Shown here: in pieces, positions 17,906 through 28,368 of the stretch | Layout of the letters: each line of letters opens with the position of its first letter | Numbering within the stretch: the stretch's first letter is position 1 | Source: an uncultured Mycoplasmatota bacterium | GTDB taxonomy: Bacteria; Bacillota_I; Bacilli_A; RF39; UBA660 | Direction: 5' to 3' | Length of the DNA: 64,000 bases | Assembly: GCA_947165285.1 (NCBI GenBank) | Contig: CAMUZS010000001.1 | Coordinates: 62,001-126,000, forward strand | Translations under genes and position numbers: made by a program | The notes under the pieces: model-generated | What the model was told of the DNA's origin: nothing | The model's database searches: none | The model's input: only the letters and a program-made list of their open reading frames with translations

Positions 17906-20405
17906 TCCAAGTATTATAGAAAAGGATAAATATAATATTTGGAAAAGTAAAGGATATTTTACAGCAGGAGATAAATCTAAAAATACATTTTCAATTGTTA
18001 TACCACCACCAAATGTAACAGGTGTACTTCATATAGGTCATGCTTATGATGTATCTATTCAAGATGCAATTGTAAGATATAAAAGAATGATGGGATTTGA
18101 TACATTATGGCTTCCTGGTATGGATCATGCTGCTATAGCAACTGAAGCTAAGGTTGTTCAAAAATTAAAAAATCAAGGTATTAATAAGTATGAATTAGGA
18201 AGAGAAAAATTTTTAGATGCTTGTTGGGATTGGACTAAGGAACATGCTGATGTTATTAGAAGTCAATGGGCAGCCTTAGGTGTTTCAGTAGACTATACTA
18301 GAGAAAGATTTACTTTAGATGAAGGTTTAAATAAAGCAGTTACTAAAGTATTTGTAGAATACTATAATGAAGGATTAATTTATAGGGGTGAAAAGATGAT
18401 TAACTGGGATCCAGTTGCTCAAACTGCACTTTCTAATGAAGAAGTAGTCTACTCTGAAGAACAAAGCGCATTTTACCATTTAAAATATAAATTAGAAGAT
18501 AGTGAAGAATTTATAGATGTTGCTACAACAAGACCTGAAACACTATTTGGTGATACAGCTGTTGCAGTTAATGAAGAAGATGAAAGATATAAATCTTTCG
18601 TTGGTAAAAATGTTATTTTACCAATTTTAAATAAACCAATTCCAGTTATTACTGATGAACATGCGGATATGACCAAGGGAACAGGTGCAGTTAAAATCAC
18701 ACCTGCACATGATCCTAATGACTTTGAAGTAGGTAATAGACATAATTTAGAAAGAATTGTAATTTTAAATGATGATGCTACATTAAATGAAAATTGTTCT
18801 AAATTTGCTGGTATGACTAGAGAAGAAGCTAGAGTTGCTGTTGTTAAAGAATTAGAAGATTTGGGTTTATTAATTAAGACTGAACCTCTAACTCATGAAG
18901 TAGGACATAGTGAAAGAACTGGTGCAATGGTTGAACCTATGATCAAAGAACAATGGTTTGTTGATATGAAAGGTCTATCTAAGAAATTAATAGACTTACA
19001 AAAAAGTGATGATACTAAAGTTCACTTTGTTCCTAAAAGGTTTGAAAATAACTTATTTGCTTGGATGAGAGATTGTAGAGATTGGTGTATTTCTCGTCAA
19101 CTTTGGTGGGGACATCAAATTCCTGCATGGTATAAAGACGATGAAATATATGTAGGAATGGATGCCCCAGAAGGTGATGGATGGCAAAGAGATAATGATG
19201 TATTAGATACATGGTTTTCTTCTGCATTATGGCCATTTTCAACTCTTGGTTGGCCATTACAAACTGATGATTTAAAAAGATATTTTCCAACTGATTGTTT
19301 AGTTACAGGATATGATATTATCTTTTTCTGGGTATCACGTATGATGTTTCAATCAGAACATATCTTAGGTGTAAGACCATTTAAAGATTGTGTTATTCAT
19401 GGATTAGTTAGAGCGGCTGATGGAAGAAAAATGTCTAAATCACTAGGTAATGGTATTGATCCATTTGATATGATTGAAAAATATGGCGTTGATGCACTTA
19501 GATATTATTTAAATACTGATTGTGCATTTGGTACTGATTTACGTTTTGATGAGACTAAGATGACATCAACATGGAATTATATCAATAAGATTTGGAATGC
19601 TTCAAGATTTGTACTTTTAAATATTGCAGATCTAGATGAATTAACATTTGATAATTTATCTGAAGAAGATAAATGGATCTTAACTAAATATGAAAATATT
19701 GTTAAGAGTTCAATTGCACATATGGATAAATATGAATTCAACTTATTTGGATCTGAAACATATGAATTTATTTATGATGATTTCTGTTCTAATTATATTG
19801 AATTTTCTAAGTTTAATAGTGAATCAAAAACAACTAAATCTGTGTTATGTTACGTACTAACTGGTATATTAAAAATGTTACATCCATTTATGCCATTTGT
19901 TACTGAAGAAATATATCAATTTCTTCCAATTAAAGATGCTGAGTCTATTATGATTTCTTCATATCCTAAATACAATAAAGAATATGTATTTAAAGATGCT
20001 TATAAAGTAGTAGAAGAAAAAATAAATTTTATTAAATCATTTAGAAATATTAAAACCGAAAATAATATTCCTAAAGATGCTAAAGTTTTGATTAACTTTG
20101 ATGATGAAATTATTATTAAGATGCTAAAACTTTCTGATGTAATAACTAAAGAAGAATTAAATATTAAATCATATAAAGTTGAAAGTTCTAATTATAAAGC
20201 AATTATCTTTTATGAAAAAGAGGAATCTCAAGAAGATATAGAATTTAAAGAAAAACAAATTAATGACTTAAAAGCTTCAATTGAAAGAAGAGAAAAACTA
20301 CTTTCAAATGAAAATTATGTAAATAAAGCTCCTGCTAATATAGTAGAGATGGATAGAAAAAAATTAGAAGAAGAAAAGATAAAATTAGAAGAATTAAAAA
20401 AGTAA
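17880..20405 (+). CDS. valS: Valyl-tRNA synthetase
   Basis: 841 residues, class I. HIGH is intact (HIGHAYD, residues 51-54), the second signature is KMSKS (517-521), and the CP1 editing domain is present (TTRPETLFGDTAVAV). The last 65 residues form the coiled-coil arm typical of ValS that contacts the tRNA. The enzyme charges tRNA-Val and removes mischarged Thr. Controlled by the upstream T-box. AGAGGGAGA lies before the ATG inside the HD gene. The final codons and stop form the terminator hairpin. Confidence 0.96.
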   Translation: MEELEKKYNPSIIEKDKYNIWKSKGYFTAGDKSKNTFSIVIPPPNVTGVLHIGHAYDVSIQDAIVRYKRMMGFDTLWLPGMDHAAIATEAKVVQKLKNQGINKYELGREKFLDACWDWTKEHADVIRSQWAALGVSVDYTRERFTLDEGLNKAVTKVFVEYYNEGLIYRGEKMINWDPVAQTALSNEEVVYSEEQSAFYHLKYKLEDSEEFIDVATTRPETLFGDTAVAVNEEDERYKSFVGKNVILPILNKPIPVITDEHADMTKGTGAVKITPAHDPNDFEVGNRHNLERIVILNDDATLNENCSKFAGMTREEARVAVVKELEDLGLLIKTEPLTHEVGHSERTGAMVEPMIKEQWFVDMKGLSKKLIDLQKSDDTKVHFVPKRFENNLFAWMRDCRDWCISRQLWWGHQIPAWYKDDEIYVGMDAPEGDGWQRDNDVLDTWFSSALWPFSTLGWPLQTDDLKRYFPTDCLVTGYDIIFFWVSRMMFQSEHILGVRPFKDCVIHGLVRAADGRKMSKSLGNGIDPFDMIEKYGVDALRYYLNTDCAFGTDLRFDETKMTSTWNYINKIWNASRFVLLNIADLDELTFDNLSEEDKWILTKYENIVKSSIAHMDKYEFNLFGSETYEFIYDDFCSNYIEFSKFNSESKTTKSVLCYVLTGILKMLHPFMPFVTEEIYQFLPIKDAESIMISSYPKYNKEYVFKDAYKVVEEKINFIKSFRNIKTENNIPKDAKVLINFDDEIIIKMLKLSDVITKEELNIKSYKVESSNYKAIIFYEKEESQEDIEFKEKQINDLKASIERREKLLSNENYVNKAPANIVEMDRKKLEEEKIKLEELKK

Positions 20406-20420
20406 TTTTTAATTCTTTTT
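20391..20420 (+). terminator. valS terminator with stop codon in the loop
   Basis: GAATTAAAAA / TTTTTAATTC followed by five T. TAA (20403-20405) is in the 5-base loop. Confidence 0.75.
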
Positions 20421-20484
20421 ATTTGACAAAATACGTTTTTTGTTGTAAATTTATGTATAATTTTATATAAAAAGTGGTGATATT

Positions 20485-21930
20485 ATGGAAAATGTAAGTA
20501 TAGATGCACTATTTGATAATATAAAAAAATATGATAAAAAGGATATTGAATTGATAAAAAAAGCTTATAATGTAGCTGATTTTTATCATGAAGGTCAATT
20601 TAGAAAAAGTGGAGAGCCTTATATAACACACCCAATAAATGTTGCTTATAAAGTATCTCAAATGAAATTAGATTGTAATGCTATATGTGCTGCACTTTTA
20701 CATGATGTGGTTGAAGATACAAAATGTTCTTTAGATGAAATAAAAAATGAATTTAATGATGATATTGCATTACTTGTTGATGGTGTAACCAAAATTAATA
20801 ACGAAAAAGATGCATCATCAGCTACTCTTAGAAAAATAATTAATAGTTGTCAAAGGGATATTCGAATAATATTAATAAAATTATGTGATAGATTACATAA
20901 TATGCAAACTTTAGAATTTAAATCTGTTGAAAAACAAAGGAAAATTGCTTTAGAAACTATTGAAATATATGCTCCTTTAGCTTATTATCTTGGAGCATAT
21001 AGAATAAAACATGAATTAGAAGATTTATCATTAAAATATCTAGAACCACTTTATTATAATAAATATAAGTATATTATGGAGGAAATGGTTAAAGAAAGTA
21101 GTTCTACTTTAATTAATATGGTTTATAATATTAATTCTATTTTAGATAAAAAAAATGTAATTCATTCAACTAAAATGAGAGTTAAAAATATATATGGTAT
21201 TTATAGAAAAATGGAATTAAAAGGTCAAAAACTTAATGAAATACATGATCTACTTAGTATTAGAGTAATGTTAGAAGATGAGGATCATTGTTATTTAACT
21301 TTAAAAGATATTCATAAATTATATCATCCATTTAATTCGAAATTTAAAGATTATATTTGTAATCCAAAAACTAATTTATATCAATCAATTCATACAACAG
21401 TATTTGCACCTGATGATAGACTTGTTCAAGTTCAATTAAAAACATTTGATATGGATACAATAGCATCGTTTGGAATTGCGGCTTATTGGGATCAAAATGT
21501 AGGATTAAGAGAAAAAATGCAAGAAGAATTTAATAATAAATTTCAATTTGTTAAATCTTTAAAAGAAATTAATTCTTCATTTTCAAATAATGATGAATTT
21601 GTATTACAAGTTAAAGAAGAATTATTTGCAAAAAAAATATATGTATATTCAACATCTGGTGAAGTATATGAATTGCCTGAAAATTCAAATGCAATTGATT
21701 TTGCTTATGCTTTAGATTATAAGATAGGTAATCAAATTGAAAAAGCTATTGTTAATGGTATTGAATATCCAATTGATAAGGCTTTATCTAATGGAGATAT
21801 AATTCAAATAATTACAAATTATCGTTCCTTTCCACAAGATAATTGGTTAAATTCGGTTCAAACTACTAAAGCACGTCGTAGAATAAAAGAATATAATCAA
21901 ATTAAGGATTTAATGAAAAGCATGAATTAA
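20485..21930 (+). CDS. RSH protein lacking the synthetase Glu and the ACT domain: probable (p)ppGpp hydrolase
   Basis: 481 residues: HD hydrolase domain, RelA/SpoT synthetase-like domain and TGS domain; it stops where other long RSH proteins continue to the zinc-finger and ACT domains. Hydrolase residues look intact (FRKSGEPYITHP, LLHDVVEDT at about 71-79, IKLCDRLHNM). In the synthetase-like part the catalytic Glu of E-V-Q-I-R-T is replaced by Gln315 (QVQLKT), and GRFKDYIAxPK has become SKFKDYICNPK. Prediction: it degrades the alarmone but cannot make it. A second RSH in this window has the opposite pattern. GTGGTGAT precedes the ATG. Confidence 0.85.
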   Translation: MENVSIDALFDNIKKYDKKDIELIKKAYNVADFYHEGQFRKSGEPYITHPINVAYKVSQMKLDCNAICAALLHDVVEDTKCSLDEIKNEFNDDIALLVDGVTKINNEKDASSATLRKIINSCQRDIRIILIKLCDRLHNMQTLEFKSVEKQRKIALETIEIYAPLAYYLGAYRIKHELEDLSLKYLEPLYYNKYKYIMEEMVKESSSTLINMVYNINSILDKKNVIHSTKMRVKNIYGIYRKMELKGQKLNEIHDLLSIRVMLEDEDHCYLTLKDIHKLYHPFNSKFKDYICNPKTNLYQSIHTTVFAPDDRLVQVQLKTFDMDTIASFGIAAYWDQNVGLREKMQEEFNNKFQFVKSLKEINSSFSNNDEFVLQVKEELFAKKIYVYSTSGEVYELPENSNAIDFAYALDYKIGNQIEKAIVNGIEYPIDKALSNGDIIQIITNYRSFPQDNWLNSVQTTKARRRIKEYNQIKDLMKSMN

Positions 21931-21931
21931 C

Positions 21932-21959
21932 TTGCATTTTTTTAATAAGATGTTATAAT
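21932..21959 (+). promoter_or_regulatory. Promoter
   Basis: TTGCAT, 16 bases, TGtTATAAT extended -10; starts directly after the RSH stop codon. Confidence 0.65.
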
Positions 21960-21994
21960 TAATACTTGTATATATGGTTAGGAAGTGAAACAAC

Positions 21995-22555
21995 ATGAAT
22001 GATATAAAATATATTTTAGTTAATGAACCTAAACCTAATAGTTTTGAACCTATATATTGGTCATTATTTGGTTGTTATGATCTAAAATTAATAGATAATT
22101 TTACTTCTAAATATTCTAAAGAAGAATTAGAAAATTACTTAATTGATAATAATATGTTGTTAAATCATGATAATAAAAAATCATTTGAAATTATATATTA
22201 TGATAATGGAAATAGAAAACTTAAATATGGAGTTTTATATAAAGAAGATTTAGTTGAAGATATGGTGTTTTATATAGAGGAGTTTATTAAAAATAATCAA
22301 AGTAATTCTCAGATATTAAATGATCTAAATCAAAAAGTTCAAAGTGAAAATATTATAAATGATGTAACAAAAGAATTAATAAAAATGATTTTTAATAATA
22401 GAAATTGTGAGTATAATGAATTAAGACAATTAATTATAAAATTATATAATTGCAGTTATGTTGATATTAGAACTATATATTTAACTATAAATAAGGAATT
22501 AAAGCCTAAATTGGCTAAAAAACTTATATTAAGTAAACAAAATGATGAAAATTAA
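21995..22555 (+). CDS. Unknown cytosolic protein, 186 aa
   Basis: No family recognised. It is acidic and helical, with an N-terminal region of mixed strands (MNDIKYILVNEPKPNSFEPIY is not a signal peptide) and a C-terminal helical part ending in a Lys-rich stretch (NKELKPKLAKKLILSK). No membrane segments or nucleotide-binding motifs. It has its own promoter and AGGAAGTG ribosome site, and the terminator hairpin encloses its stop codon. Position between an RSH gene and xer gives no clear clue. Confidence 0.65.
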   Translation: MNDIKYILVNEPKPNSFEPIYWSLFGCYDLKLIDNFTSKYSKEELENYLIDNNMLLNHDNKKSFEIIYYDNGNRKLKYGVLYKEDLVEDMVFYIEEFIKNNQSNSQILNDLNQKVQSENIINDVTKELIKMIFNNRNCEYNELRQLIIKLYNCSYVDIRTIYLTINKELKPKLAKKLILSKQNDEN

Positions 22556-22570
22556 TATTTTCATTTTTTT
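22545..22570 (+). terminator. Terminator with stop codon in the loop
   Basis: ATGAAAAT / ATTTTCAT with TAA (22553-22555) in the 4-base loop and T7 after it. The xer promoter lies immediately downstream. Confidence 0.85.
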
Positions 22571-22571
22571 G

Positions 22572-22580
22572 TGTTATAAT
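22572..22580 (+). promoter_or_regulatory. Promoter for a leaderless xer transcript
   Basis: TGTTATAAT ends 6 bases before the xer ATG, so the normal start point would be at or next to the A of the ATG. There is no ribosome site between. Confidence 0.6.
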
Positions 22581-22586
22581 TAGTAT

Positions 22587-23477
22587 ATGGAAGAAAATAT
22601 AAAAAAATATATTATTTATTTAAAAAGCGAAAAAAATTATTCTAAATTGACGGTAAAAAATTATGCAATAGATTTAGAATCTTTTTATAATTACATAAAA
22701 AATAATCATTTAGATTATTTAAATTTAAGTAGAGATGATATAAGAGAATATTTAAAATATCTTGATTTATTAAAATTAAAGAAAACTACTATTTCAAGAA
22801 ATCTTAGTTCTTTAAGAAGTTTTTACAGTTATTTAGTTATATTAAATGTTATCAAGTTAAATCCTTTTAAATTAATTAAAAATCCTAAAAAAGATAAAAA
22901 ATTACCTATTTATTTATCATATGAGGAATTTGAGGAGTTAATTAGTAAAATAAGAAACGATAATTATTTATGTGATAGAAATAGGCTTATTTTAGAATTA
23001 TTATATGCTAGTGGTGTGCGAGTTTCAGAATTAACTAATATTAAATTATGTGATATTGATATTAATAATAAAACAATAAGAATATTAGGTAAAGGAAATA
23101 AAGAAAGAATTGTATATTTTGGAGATTATGCAAAAGAGGCTTTAGATAATTATTTAAAATATAATAGAAATGAACTTTTAAAAAATAAAGAAAGTGATTT
23201 TTTATTAATTAATAAAAATGGAGATAGATTAACTTATCGTGGAGTTGAATATTTAATAGATAAAATTGTTGAAGAAACTTCAATTAAATATAAAATATCA
23301 CCTCATGTTTTAAGACATACTTTTGCTACACATTTATTAGAAGGTGGAGCAGATATAAGAAGTGTTCAATCTTTACTTGGACATTCCTCTTTAGCTACTA
23401 CTCAAATATATACTCATATTACAAGCGATTATTTAAAAAATGTATATCATAAATCATTTCCAAGGAATAGGGAATAG
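22587..23477 (+). CDS. Tyrosine recombinase, XerC/XerD type
   Basis: 296 residues. Catalytic set present: Arg in GVRVSEL, Lys in the GKGNKER hairpin, HVLRHTFATH, LLGHSS and the nucleophile Tyr in TTQIYTHI. The N-terminal SAM-like DNA-binding domain begins right at the Met. Length and architecture match chromosome dimer resolution recombinases acting at dif; which of XerC or XerD cannot be settled, and a second one lies at 43.3 kb. The predicted transcript is leaderless. No attachment site or mobile cargo is seen nearby, so a housekeeping role is more likely than an integrase role. Confidence 0.85.
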   Translation: MEENIKKYIIYLKSEKNYSKLTVKNYAIDLESFYNYIKNNHLDYLNLSRDDIREYLKYLDLLKLKKTTISRNLSSLRSFYSYLVILNVIKLNPFKLIKNPKKDKKLPIYLSYEEFEELISKIRNDNYLCDRNRLILELLYASGVRVSELTNIKLCDIDINNKTIRILGKGNKERIVYFGDYAKEALDNYLKYNRNELLKNKESDFLLINKNGDRLTYRGVEYLIDKIVEETSIKYKISPHVLRHTFATHLLEGGADIRSVQSLLGHSSLATTQIYTHITSDYLKNVYHKSFPRNRE

Positions 23478-23486
23478 CTATTTTAA

Positions 23487-24937
<1,451 letters not shown>

Positions 24938-24949
<12 letters not shown>

Positions 24950-24963
24950 TTAACTATTTTTTT
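24938..24963 (+). terminator. Terminator with stop codon in the loop
   Basis: ATAGTTAA / TTAACTAT, loop GTAA containing the stop TAA, then T7. The stop codon of the convergent gene is in the 3' arm. Confidence 0.8.
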
Positions 24964-25301
24964 ATATTTTTTGAAAATATAGCTGCAAGCATAGAACTTA
25001 ATATGATTATAATATAATATAATAAACTATTAATTTTTATTTCATATTTAAAAATTAAGGCTAATAATAAAAATACTATGCTTGTAATTATACCTAGTTC
25101 TAATCCAATAAAAATTCCTTTTTGTTTACTTCTTTTAGCAATATTAAAACTAATTATAGATAAAAATATAATATTTATAATTATTAATATAGAAGATATT
25201 ATATTATAAGAAATATTTGTAAATAAATATAATATACTAATAAAAAGATTAATAGTTAATATAAAACCAAATAACATAAGATTTTTTTTAAGTTTTGACA
25301 T
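24954..25301 (-). CDS. Four-helix membrane protein, TIGR04086/YrzE-like
   Basis: 115 residues with four hydrophobic segments and short loops, basic ends (MSKLKKN, SKNIKK), and the central AKRSKQKGIFIGLELGI turn that is typical of the TIGR04086 family found near yajC/tgt-linked loci in Firmicutes. Function unknown. AGGTGAT precedes the ATG. It is convergent with the small membrane protein and shares its terminator region. Confidence 0.6.
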   Translation of the reverse strand: MSKLKKNLMLFGFILTINLFISILYLFTNISYNIISSILIIINIIFLSIISFNIAKRSKQKGIFIGLELGIITSIVFLLLALIFKYEIKINSLLYYIIIILSSMLAAIFSKNIKK

Positions 25302-25371
25302 AAAATATCACCTATTAAACCATATGTTTAAAAAAAATATATATTACTCATAATAATATTGGTGATTATTA

Positions 25372-26010
25372 ATGGAATTTTTAGTTATAGCAATTAAGAC
25401 ATTATTTTTTTATTTTTTTATAGTTTTGGCATATAGAATTATGGGAAAAAGGGAAGTAGGTCAACTTGGAATAATAGATTTAATTGTGTCGATTTTAATA
25501 GCAGAAATGGTGGCTATAAGTATTGAAAATTTTGATAAATCAATACTTTATGCAATTGTTCCAGTTTCAGTTTTAATTTTTTTAGAAATAGCATTAGCCT
25601 TTTTAACTTTAAAATCTAAAAAAATAAGATCATTTTTTAATGGTAGACCATCATTAATTATTAAAAATGGTAAAATAAATTTTAGTGAAATGTCAAAATT
25701 AAGATATTCTATTGATGATTTATTATTACAACTAAGACAAAACTCAATAAAATCAATTGAAGAAATTGAATATGCTTTTTTAGAAACTAATGGTAAACTT
25801 TCTATATTTCCTTATAATTTTTTGAAATTAAAAAGTGATTTTCCTATGCCAATAATTGTAAATGGTTTTATTCAAAAAGATACTCTAAAAAATATAAATA
25901 AAACCAAATTATGGTTATTAAAGAAATTATTTGATAAAAATATAGGATTAAAAGATGTTTTTTATGCATTTTATAAAGGAAAAACTTTATATATAATTAG
26001 TAAGAATTAA
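25372..26010 (+). CDS. DUF421/YetF-type membrane protein
   Basis: 212 residues: three N-terminal membrane helices with the family signature YRIMGKREVGQLGIIDLIVSI, followed by a soluble C-terminal domain (GRPSLIIKNGKINFSEMSKLRYSIDDLLLQLRQNSIKSIEEIEYAFLE is the hallmark segment; only part is quoted as pattern: R-P-x-x-x-I-x-x-G, D-D-L-L-x-x-L-R). YetF proteins are common in sporulating Bacilli, with some involved in spore germination or metal effects; the role here is unknown. GGTGA before the ATG. Its promoter is unclear; a divergent start with the preceding minus-strand gene lies in the 70-base gap. Confidence 0.8.
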   Translation: MEFLVIAIKTLFFYFFIVLAYRIMGKREVGQLGIIDLIVSILIAEMVAISIENFDKSILYAIVPVSVLIFLEIALAFLTLKSKKIRSFFNGRPSLIIKNGKINFSEMSKLRYSIDDLLLQLRQNSIKSIEEIEYAFLETNGKLSIFPYNFLKLKSDFPMPIIVNGFIQKDTLKNINKTKLWLLKKLFDKNIGLKDVFYAFYKGKTLYIISKN

Positions 26011-26011
26011 A

Positions 26012-26040
26012 TTGACTATTAATTTATATGGTTGTATAAT
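26012..26040 (+). promoter_or_regulatory. Strong promoter
   Basis: TTGACT, 17 bases, TATAAT, directly after the stop of the YetF-type gene. Confidence 0.75.
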
Positions 26041-26069
26041 ACATCAGGTTATGAAGGGAGTTGTAATCT

Positions 26070-26630
26070 ATGAATATTGATGAAAAATATAAAAGTATTA
26101 ATGAAAGTTTAATTCAACTAAGAACTAAAAGAAGTGCTTTAAAATTAAAAAATGAATATTTATTTGATCAAATGATTTCTACTAATGATATTATTGATGA
26201 AAAAAATAGTAAAATTAAAAATTCAGTTTTAAAATCAGTATATTTATATTCTATTTATTTTATTGTTGTATCTACATTATTAAATTCTTATAATATTCAT
26301 CTTTATCCTGTTGCACTTACTTCAATTTATGTCGTTCCACTTTCCGCATCTATATTTTTTCCTGTTCATTGTAAAAATAAGATAGAAAAAAAATATGATA
26401 AAAAAATTAAAGATGCTGAAGATTATAATGATAATTATGAAAAAGAGATATTGTTAAATAATAATGAAATATATAATATTAATTGTGAAATTGAAGATTT
26501 GATTGTTGAAGAACAAGTATTAGATAATATATATAATGAATTATATAACGAAAAGAATAGTAATAATATGGTTTCAAATGATAATGTTATGAAATTAGTT
26601 AGAACTAAACGTGTATCAAATTTGACATAA
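26070..26630 (+). CDS. Coiled-coil membrane protein, unknown
   Basis: 186 residues: an N-terminal coiled coil (about 1-55), two membrane helices separated by a short turn (about 56-105), then a second charged coiled coil and a basic tail (VRTKRVSNLT). The symmetric coil-membrane-coil plan suggests a scaffold in the cytoplasmic membrane with both ends inside. No family is recognised. Strong promoter and AAGGGAG ribosome site. A perfect promoter for a gene-less transcript overlaps its stop codon. Confidence 0.6.
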   Translation: MNIDEKYKSINESLIQLRTKRSALKLKNEYLFDQMISTNDIIDEKNSKIKNSVLKSVYLYSIYFIVVSTLLNSYNIHLYPVALTSIYVVPLSASIFFPVHCKNKIEKKYDKKIKDAEDYNDNYEKEILLNNNEIYNINCEIEDLIVEEQVLDNIYNELYNEKNSNNMVSNDNVMKLVRTKRVSNLT

Positions 26631-26650
26631 GATGGTTTTTATGCTATAAT
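26622..26650 (+). promoter_or_regulatory. Perfect consensus promoter without a protein gene
   Basis: TTGACA, 17-base spacer ending TGc, TATAAT: the strongest promoter match in this part of the window. Predicted start 26657, followed by a terminator 70 bases on and no open frame longer than five codons. Confidence 0.75.
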
Positions 26651-26656
26651 TTTATT

Positions 26657-26726
26657 ACATTCTTAAATTACTCGATGAAAAGAGGGGGTTAAAAAAATAG
26701 TAAGAATTTTCTTGCTATTTTTTGTT
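26657..26726 (+). ncRNA. Candidate small RNA, about 70 nt
   Basis: Bounded by the consensus promoter and a rho-independent terminator (26692-26726). The body carries a GAUGAAAAGAGGGGGUU segment, a G-rich run that resembles a ribosome-binding site but is followed by no reading frame; the only frame is M-K-R-G-G. It might act by base-pairing or encode this micro-peptide. No known RNA family is recognised. Confidence 0.5.
26692..26726. terminator. Bidirectional terminator
   Basis: AAAAAATAG-T-AAGAA / TTCTT-G-CTATTTTTT with flanking A and T tracts, serving the small RNA on the plus strand and the flippase gene on the minus strand. Confidence 0.8.
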
Positions 26727-28016
26727 TTTTAATACTTTATTAATTTTAGTAATATTTTTATATACTATATAAATAATATTTATAGCTTCAGCGATTACTA
26801 ATGAATATAATCCGATTTTTAAAAATGATAACAAAAACATTGCAATTAGTTTTATTAATACTCCAATAGTTGTTATTTTCATGGAATATTTTGCTTTATT
26901 TAGAGCTTGTAATATAGCTGAAAGTGGTGCTTCTAAATAATATAATATAAAAAATATTGATAAGTATTTTATATAATAGGTTCCACTAGTATTTTTATAT
27001 AATAAATTCAGTAAATAATCTCTTTTAAAAAATATAAATAATGTGATAATAATTCCAAAAGATAGACAAATAATAATTGACTGTTTTATTCTTTTTTTAA
27101 CTAATTTATAATTTTTAAGACTATAATTTTTTGATATTTCTGGTATAAGAGCAGTGCAGAGTGCCGTTATTATAAATGATGGCATTAAAAGTAGTGATAA
27201 AGAATATCCATTATATATTCCATATTCTTTTATAAAAAAATCACTACTATATCCTAAATATTTAAATGTATTTAAAAGTATTATTGGCTCCAAAAAAAAT
27301 CCAATATTTCCTATTATTTTACCTGTAATTAATGGATAAGATTCACTAAATAAATTTATAGCTATTTTCTTATCATATTGTATATCTTTAATACTTATTT
27401 TTATGTTTTTTGGAAGTAATATTAAAAATGTTATTATACTTGCTCCTTCAGTAATAATATTTAATAACAAAAATGATAAAATTCCTAAAATTATTGATTT
27501 ATTAGTAAAATATGGTAAGAAAAATATTATAAATATTATTCTAATTAATTGTTCTATTACATTAGATATTGTATTTGGAACCATATTTTGTTTTCCATAA
27601 AAATATCCTTTTAAAATACAAGCAATAGCCATATTTGGCATTGCAAGTGTTGCACCGATTAATAACACTTTTACTTTTGGTTCACTTAGTAATGTGTTTG
27701 CAATAAAAGAACTACTTATTATAATTATAGTCATAGTTATTATATTTATAAATAATAATATGTATATTCCTTGACTCATTATAAATTTACTTCTTATTTT
27801 ACCTTGAGATATCATTTTAGATATTGCTATTGGCATTGCAAATCCTGAAATTGCAACTATTAATGAATATGTTGGCATAATTAATGTATATAAACTTATT
27901 CCTTCTTCACCTATAGTTCGTGTATATAATATTCTTATTATAAATCCTAATATTTTTACTATTAAACTACCTAGTATTAATATCATAGTAGATTTTAAAA
28001 ATTTATTATTTTTCAT
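26715..28016 (-). CDS. SpoVB/MurJ-like lipid flippase of the MOP family
   Basis: 433 residues with 12 or more membrane helices and the characteristic N-terminus of SpoVB/YtgP-type polysaccharide exporters (LGSLIVKILGFIIRILYTRTIGEEGISLYTLIMP is represented by G-x-x-x-x-K-x-L-G and Y-T-R-x-I-G-x-E-G). This group flips lipid-linked wall precursors, with SpoVB acting in spore cortex synthesis; MurJ-like activity is the likeliest role in a non-sporulating walled cell. AAAGGAA before the ATG; it ends at the bidirectional terminator. A separate flippase domain occurs in the polysaccharide cluster at 54-56 kb. Confidence 0.8.
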   Translation of the reverse strand: MKNNKFLKSTMILILGSLIVKILGFIIRILYTRTIGEEGISLYTLIMPTYSLIVAISGFAMPIAISKMISQGKIRSKFIMSQGIYILLFINIITMTIIIISSSFIANTLLSEPKVKVLLIGATLAMPNMAIACILKGYFYGKQNMVPNTISNVIEQLIRIIFIIFFLPYFTNKSIILGILSFLLLNIITEGASIITFLILLPKNIKISIKDIQYDKKIAINLFSESYPLITGKIIGNIGFFLEPIILLNTFKYLGYSSDFFIKEYGIYNGYSLSLLLMPSFIITALCTALIPEISKNYSLKNYKLVKKRIKQSIIICLSFGIIITLFIFFKRDYLLNLLYKNTSGTYYIKYLSIFFILYYLEAPLSAILQALNKAKYSMKITTIGVLIKLIAMFLLSFLKIGLYSLVIAEAINIIYIVYKNITKINKVLKNKK

Positions 28017-28093
28017 AACTATTCCTTTAAATATTTAATATTTTGTTTTATAATTAAAATATATGTATATAAAGAAAAAAATAGGTGAAAAAT

Positions 28094-28354
28094 ATGGAAG
28101 ATAATTTAAATTTTAATGATATTAATGAATTATATGATCGAATTAAACCTGCTTTAAATTCTAAAGTAGAAGAATTACATAAATTAAGATATATTTATAT
28201 AAAAGGTGAGGATATATTTGATTTTTTAAGAATAAATAAATGGGTAAATTCTTCTAATTTATGTTTAGCACAAATAGTTGATGATGTATTAAATGTTGAT
28301 ATTGATAAATTAGATAAGTATGTTCAAAATAAAGTAATAGAAAAAATTAAATAG
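28094..28354 (+). CDS. Small unknown protein upstream of rel
   Basis: 86 residues, entirely helical and acidic (ELYDRIKPALNSKVEEL, then FLRINKW), with no membrane segment. Start chosen at the ATG after AGGTGA rather than the GTG that overlaps it. It ends 14 bases before the RSH gene, without a terminator, so both are one operon. The sequence does not resemble a known antitoxin or regulator; the position suggests cotranscription with the alarmone synthetase, nothing more. Confidence 0.6.
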   Translation: MEDNLNFNDINELYDRIKPALNSKVEELHKLRYIYIKGEDIFDFLRINKWVNSSNLCLAQIVDDVLNVDIDKLDKYVQNKVIEKIK

Positions 28355-28368
28355 AGAAAGTGATATAA

